Assembly (NCBI GenBank): GCA_964584815.1
Contig: CAZPBO010000050.1
Location: 1 to 16,785 of the forward strand
DNA length: 16,785 nucleotides
Direction: 5' to 3'
Source of the DNA: CAZPBO01 sp964584815
GTDB lineage: Bacteria > Planctomycetota > SKW154
The notes under the pieces were generated by a model. The model was given only the letters and a program-made list of their open reading frames with translations, was not told the origin of the DNA and ran no database searches. The translations under genes were made by a program, and so were the position numbers. Positions 13,797 to 16,785 of the stretch are shown piece after piece; position 1 is the stretch's first letter, and each line of letters begins with the position of its first letter.

Positions 13797-13824
13797 TTGA
13801 CAACGCCGTCTGTAGCGCTATTAT
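13797..13824 (+). promoter_or_regulatory. 16S rRNA promoter
   Basis: A perfect -35 box TTGACA (13797-13802), a 16-base spacer and a -10 box TATTAT (13819-13824, one mismatch to consensus) lie directly upstream of the 16S gene. Transcription should begin near 13831, leaving a leader of about 110 bases. No second complete promoter and no clear boxA antitermination motif is seen. Confidence 0.88.
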
Positions 13825-13846
13825 CTTTATTGCCAAGGCACCTTGA

Positions 13847-13873
13847 CAGGTCGGTTGCGTAAGAGTTCCGTCA
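13847..13873 (+). other. 16S processing stem, 5' arm
   Basis: CAGGTCGGTTGC (13847-13858) and AGTTCCGTCA (13864-13873) are exactly complementary to two blocks downstream of the 16S gene (15594-15605 and 15579-15588). In the transcript they would form a 12-bp plus 10-bp stem around a symmetric 5+5 internal loop, enclosing the whole 16S rRNA. This is the layout of RNase III precursor cleavage sites. Confidence 0.85.
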
Positions 13874-13939
13874 AAAGACTTGCGACATGCTGCCTTTTGC
13901 GTGCGTGTTTCTGAACACGGCGCAAAGGGTTGAGGTATC

Positions 13940-15518
<1,579 letters not shown>

Positions 15519-15578
15519 AGCCGTTAGCCGGACTACTTTGAGGGATGTCTGGCTTTTTGCGGCTTTTCAATCATTGGC

Positions 15579-15605
15579 TGACGGAACTTGAAAGCAACCG
15601 ACCTG
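15579..15605 (+). other. 16S processing stem, 3' arm
   Basis: TGACGGAACT (15579-15588) and GCAACCGACCTG (15594-15605) pair exactly with the leader arm at 13847-13873. The arm ends seven bases before the terminator stem, so the trailer holds nothing else: no tRNA and no start of a spacer to 23S. Confidence 0.85.
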
Positions 15606-15611
15606 AAAAGT

Positions 15612-15649
15612 AGAGTGGGCGTGACTAATCACGCCCACTCTTTCTTTTT
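15612..15649 (+). terminator. Rho-independent terminator of the 16S transcription unit
   Basis: A perfect 13-bp stem (15612-15624 with 15629-15641), loop CTAA, is followed by TTTCTTTTT (through 15649). On the opposite strand a shorter T-rich stretch follows, so it may also end the convergent channel transcript. It ends the rRNA transcript about 130 bases past the 16S 3' end. Confidence 0.93.
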
Positions 15650-15705
15650 AACCTTAACCATTTCCACCCAACCTGTAAGAACCGTTGCCATATGGTGTTC
15701 TGTTC

Positions 15706-16512
15706 TCATTCCCCTTGTGAAATCTCCTTGCCACAGTGAGGGCATCGCGTAATTTCTCTTCCTCTTTGCCTGCGCGATTGCTCAAGAAGACCAGAAGCCA
15801 AGATACCCGCTGGGAGTGCGAAGAAACCAACACCGAGAAGTGCAATTACAGATGCAAAGATTCTTCCCAGCGTGGTTACGGGGTAAACATCCCCGTAACC
15901 CACTGTAGTTAGGGTAACTACCGCCCACCACATCGCCGCAGGAATGCTTGAGAAAACCTGTGGTTGCGTTTCCCTTTCAGCAAAATATACGACGCCTGAC
16001 GCAACCACAAGAAGGATAAAAACAACCGAAAATGTGACCCCTAACTCTTCTTTCTTCTCTTTCAACACGTTCCAAAGGATGCGCGCCGCACGAGAATACC
16101 GTCCTAACTTGAATATGCGCAACAGTCTCAGCAACCGCAAGGCTCGTATAAATCGCAGGTCAATCGCAACAAGAGTAGGGATGTAAAAAGGAAGGATTGC
16201 CACGAGGTCCACTACAGCAAACGGAGAAAAAAAGTATTTTATCCGCCCTTTCAGGGCGCCTTTATATGCCTCACTTGCCGTGCAAACCCAAATCCGTAAC
16301 AGATACTCTATTGTGAACACCCCAACAGACACTATTTCAAACCACCGAAAAAATGTTCGGAGATGAACTTGAATGTCTTTAACTGTTTCAAGAGCAACCA
16401 TCACAACATTTGCAACAATCAGAATCATGATGAAGGAACGAACGACCTTTGCAGCGCGTGTTTCTGCCGTAGATGATTCAAGCAAAAGAAATATCCGTTG
16501 TTTCAGAGACAC
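15706..16512 (-). CDS. Voltage-gated potassium channel (Kv/KvAP-like, six membrane segments)
   Basis: A 268-residue channel starting at GTG (16510-16512; MSLKQRIFLLL), with a GAGAGGA ribosome site just upstream. The membrane layout is complete: S1 about 25-42, S2 about 58-76, S3 about 96-117. S4 carries a basic residue every third position (R120, R123, R126, R129, R132, K135, R138). S5 is about 156-177, then the pore helix and selectivity filter TVGYGD (203-208), and S6 about 214-243 with a GFFALPAGILASG gate. An acidic residue in S2 (E69, in IEYLLRIW) and D102 in S3 fit the charge-transfer centre of voltage sensors. The cytoplasmic tail is short, basic, and ends with CPHCGKEISQGE, half of a zinc ribbon (C257, C260), which could pair with other subunits to bind zinc. 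It should form a homotetramer in the membrane and pass K+. Convergent with the 16S unit. Confidence 0.93.
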   Translation of the reverse strand: MSLKQRIFLLLESSTAETRAAKVVRSFIMILIVANVVMVALETVKDIQVHLRTFFRWFEIVSVGVFTIEYLLRIWVCTASEAYKGALKGRIKYFFSPFAVVDLVAILPFYIPTLVAIDLRFIRALRLLRLLRIFKLGRYSRAARILWNVLKEKKEELGVTFSVVFILLVVASGVVYFAERETQPQVFSSIPAAMWWAVVTLTTVGYGDVYPVTTLGRIFASVIALLGVGFFALPAGILASGLLEQSRRQRGREITRCPHCGKEISQGE

Positions 16513-16571
16513 TTTCCTCTCCCAATTAGAACATCAAAAAACCGCCTTGTAGCAATTTTGTTCTGGGGCAA

Positions 16572-16600
16572 ATTATAACACAAGGTCTTCTGAGAGACAA
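16572..16600 (-). promoter_or_regulatory. Strong sigma-70-type promoter of the potassium channel gene
   Basis: On the minus strand, TTGTCT (16595-16600), a 17-base spacer and a perfect TATAAT (16572-16577) are preceded by a TGn extended -10. Transcription would start near 16565, giving a leader of about 50 bases. Confidence 0.85.
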
Positions 16601-16642
16601 GATAGGCGTTTTTATCAGGTCCGAGTTTCGGGATGCGATGAG

Positions 16643-16685
16643 AGGAGTGGTCAGACCCTGTGCTGGAACGCAGGGCTCCTTTTTT
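16643..16685 (+). terminator. Orphan Rho-independent terminator-like hairpin
   Basis: An inner stem CCCTGTG (16656-16662) with CGCAGGG (16669-16675, one G-U) is extended by AGGAG (16643-16647) with CTCCT (16676-16680) across an eight-base bulge, and followed directly by a T run to 16685. No gene on the plus strand precedes it, since the channel gene runs the other way. It may end a small RNA or a read-through transcript. Confidence 0.5.
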
Positions 16686-16713
16686 GGGGTCGGACGCTGT
16701 CAAATCGTTAGAC

Positions 16714-16748
16714 GAGTCTTGATACGGACTTAAGCCGCATCAAGACTC
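16714..16748. repeat. 14-bp inverted repeat with a palindromic loop
   Basis: GAGTCTTGATACGG (16714-16727) and CCGCATCAAGACTC (16735-16748) pair with one mismatch around the loop ACTTAAG. No T run follows on either strand. It could be an operator, a REP-like element or a mobile-element end. Nothing else is recognisable from here to the right edge. Confidence 0.6.
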
Positions 16749-16785
16749 AACATCCATCAGGGGAGCCTTGAGTTTTAACGCGGGG

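Noticed and set aside
13843..13848. Second TTGACA in the rRNA leader as a possible P2 promoter
   Set aside because: No acceptable -10 box lies 15-19 bases downstream, and the site overlaps the start of the processing stem.
16615..16690. Signal recognition particle RNA or another known small RNA ending at the orphan terminator
   Set aside because: The conserved GGAAG/GCAG apical motif of SRP RNA is absent and no tRNA-like or 5S-like folding is apparent.
16714..16748. CRISPR repeat at the right edge
   Set aside because: Only one copy is present, with no spacer-repeat periodicity in the window.

Overview
The window is bacterial chromosomal DNA carrying one complete 16S rRNA gene (about 13940-15512). 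The rRNA ends with the bacterial anti-Shine-Dalgarno sequence, and most genes have clear GGAGG-type ribosome sites. I cannot name the lineage with confidence. A GC-rich 16S rRNA, an rRNA gene that is not followed by 23S, and giant kinase/SUMF1/caspase-like/VWA signalling proteins fit deep-branching, often thermophilic groups such as Armatimonadota/Fervidibacteria or planctomycete-like bacteria. That placement is inference only.

Left end, 1-3006, minus strand: a block of phage structural genes. In transcription order it holds a scaffold-like protein, an N4-gp56-type major capsid protein, a short connector-like protein with a calcium-loop motif, a protein joining a fibronectin-III-like domain to a tail-terminator-like domain, and a gene cut by the window edge. 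The block starts abruptly with the scaffold gene next to a host signalling gene. No portal or terminase gene lies upstream, so this is either a prophage remnant, a rearranged prophage, or a domesticated particle locus.

Centre, 3143-10538, plus strand: four closely spaced genes that look like one signalling locus. They encode (1) a membrane Ser/Thr kinase with an N-terminal MshEN-like region, a zinc ribbon, and an exterior coiled coil plus SUMF1/FGE-like domain; (2) a lipoprotein with an Ig-like domain and a caspase-fold domain; (3) a zf-HC2 (anti-sigma-type) membrane protein with HEAT repeats and a VWA-like domain; and (4) a small helical protein. The kinase keeps all its catalytic residues. 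The SUMF1, caspase and VWA domains have all lost the residues that would make them catalytic or metal-binding. My reading is an intact kinase coupled to a set of binding-only sensor or scaffold modules. This is the strongest candidate for an undescribed system here.

10514-12785: a DHH/DHHA1 phosphoesterase (NrnA type, minus), whose 3' end overlaps gene 4 tail to tail, and a divergent L-2-hydroxyglutarate dehydrogenase/oxidase family flavoprotein (plus). 12945-13727: an exported, extremely basic Arg/Lys/Pro/His-rich protein, followed by a strong terminator.

13797-15649: a self-contained 16S rRNA transcription unit with a near-consensus promoter, a long-range processing stem that encloses the gene, and a 13-bp hairpin terminator right after it. 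There is no tRNA or 23S in the unit. Right end, minus strand: a Kv-type potassium channel with a textbook S4 and selectivity filter and a near-consensus promoter. Beyond it lie an orphan terminator and a 14-bp inverted repeat with no gene I can assign.
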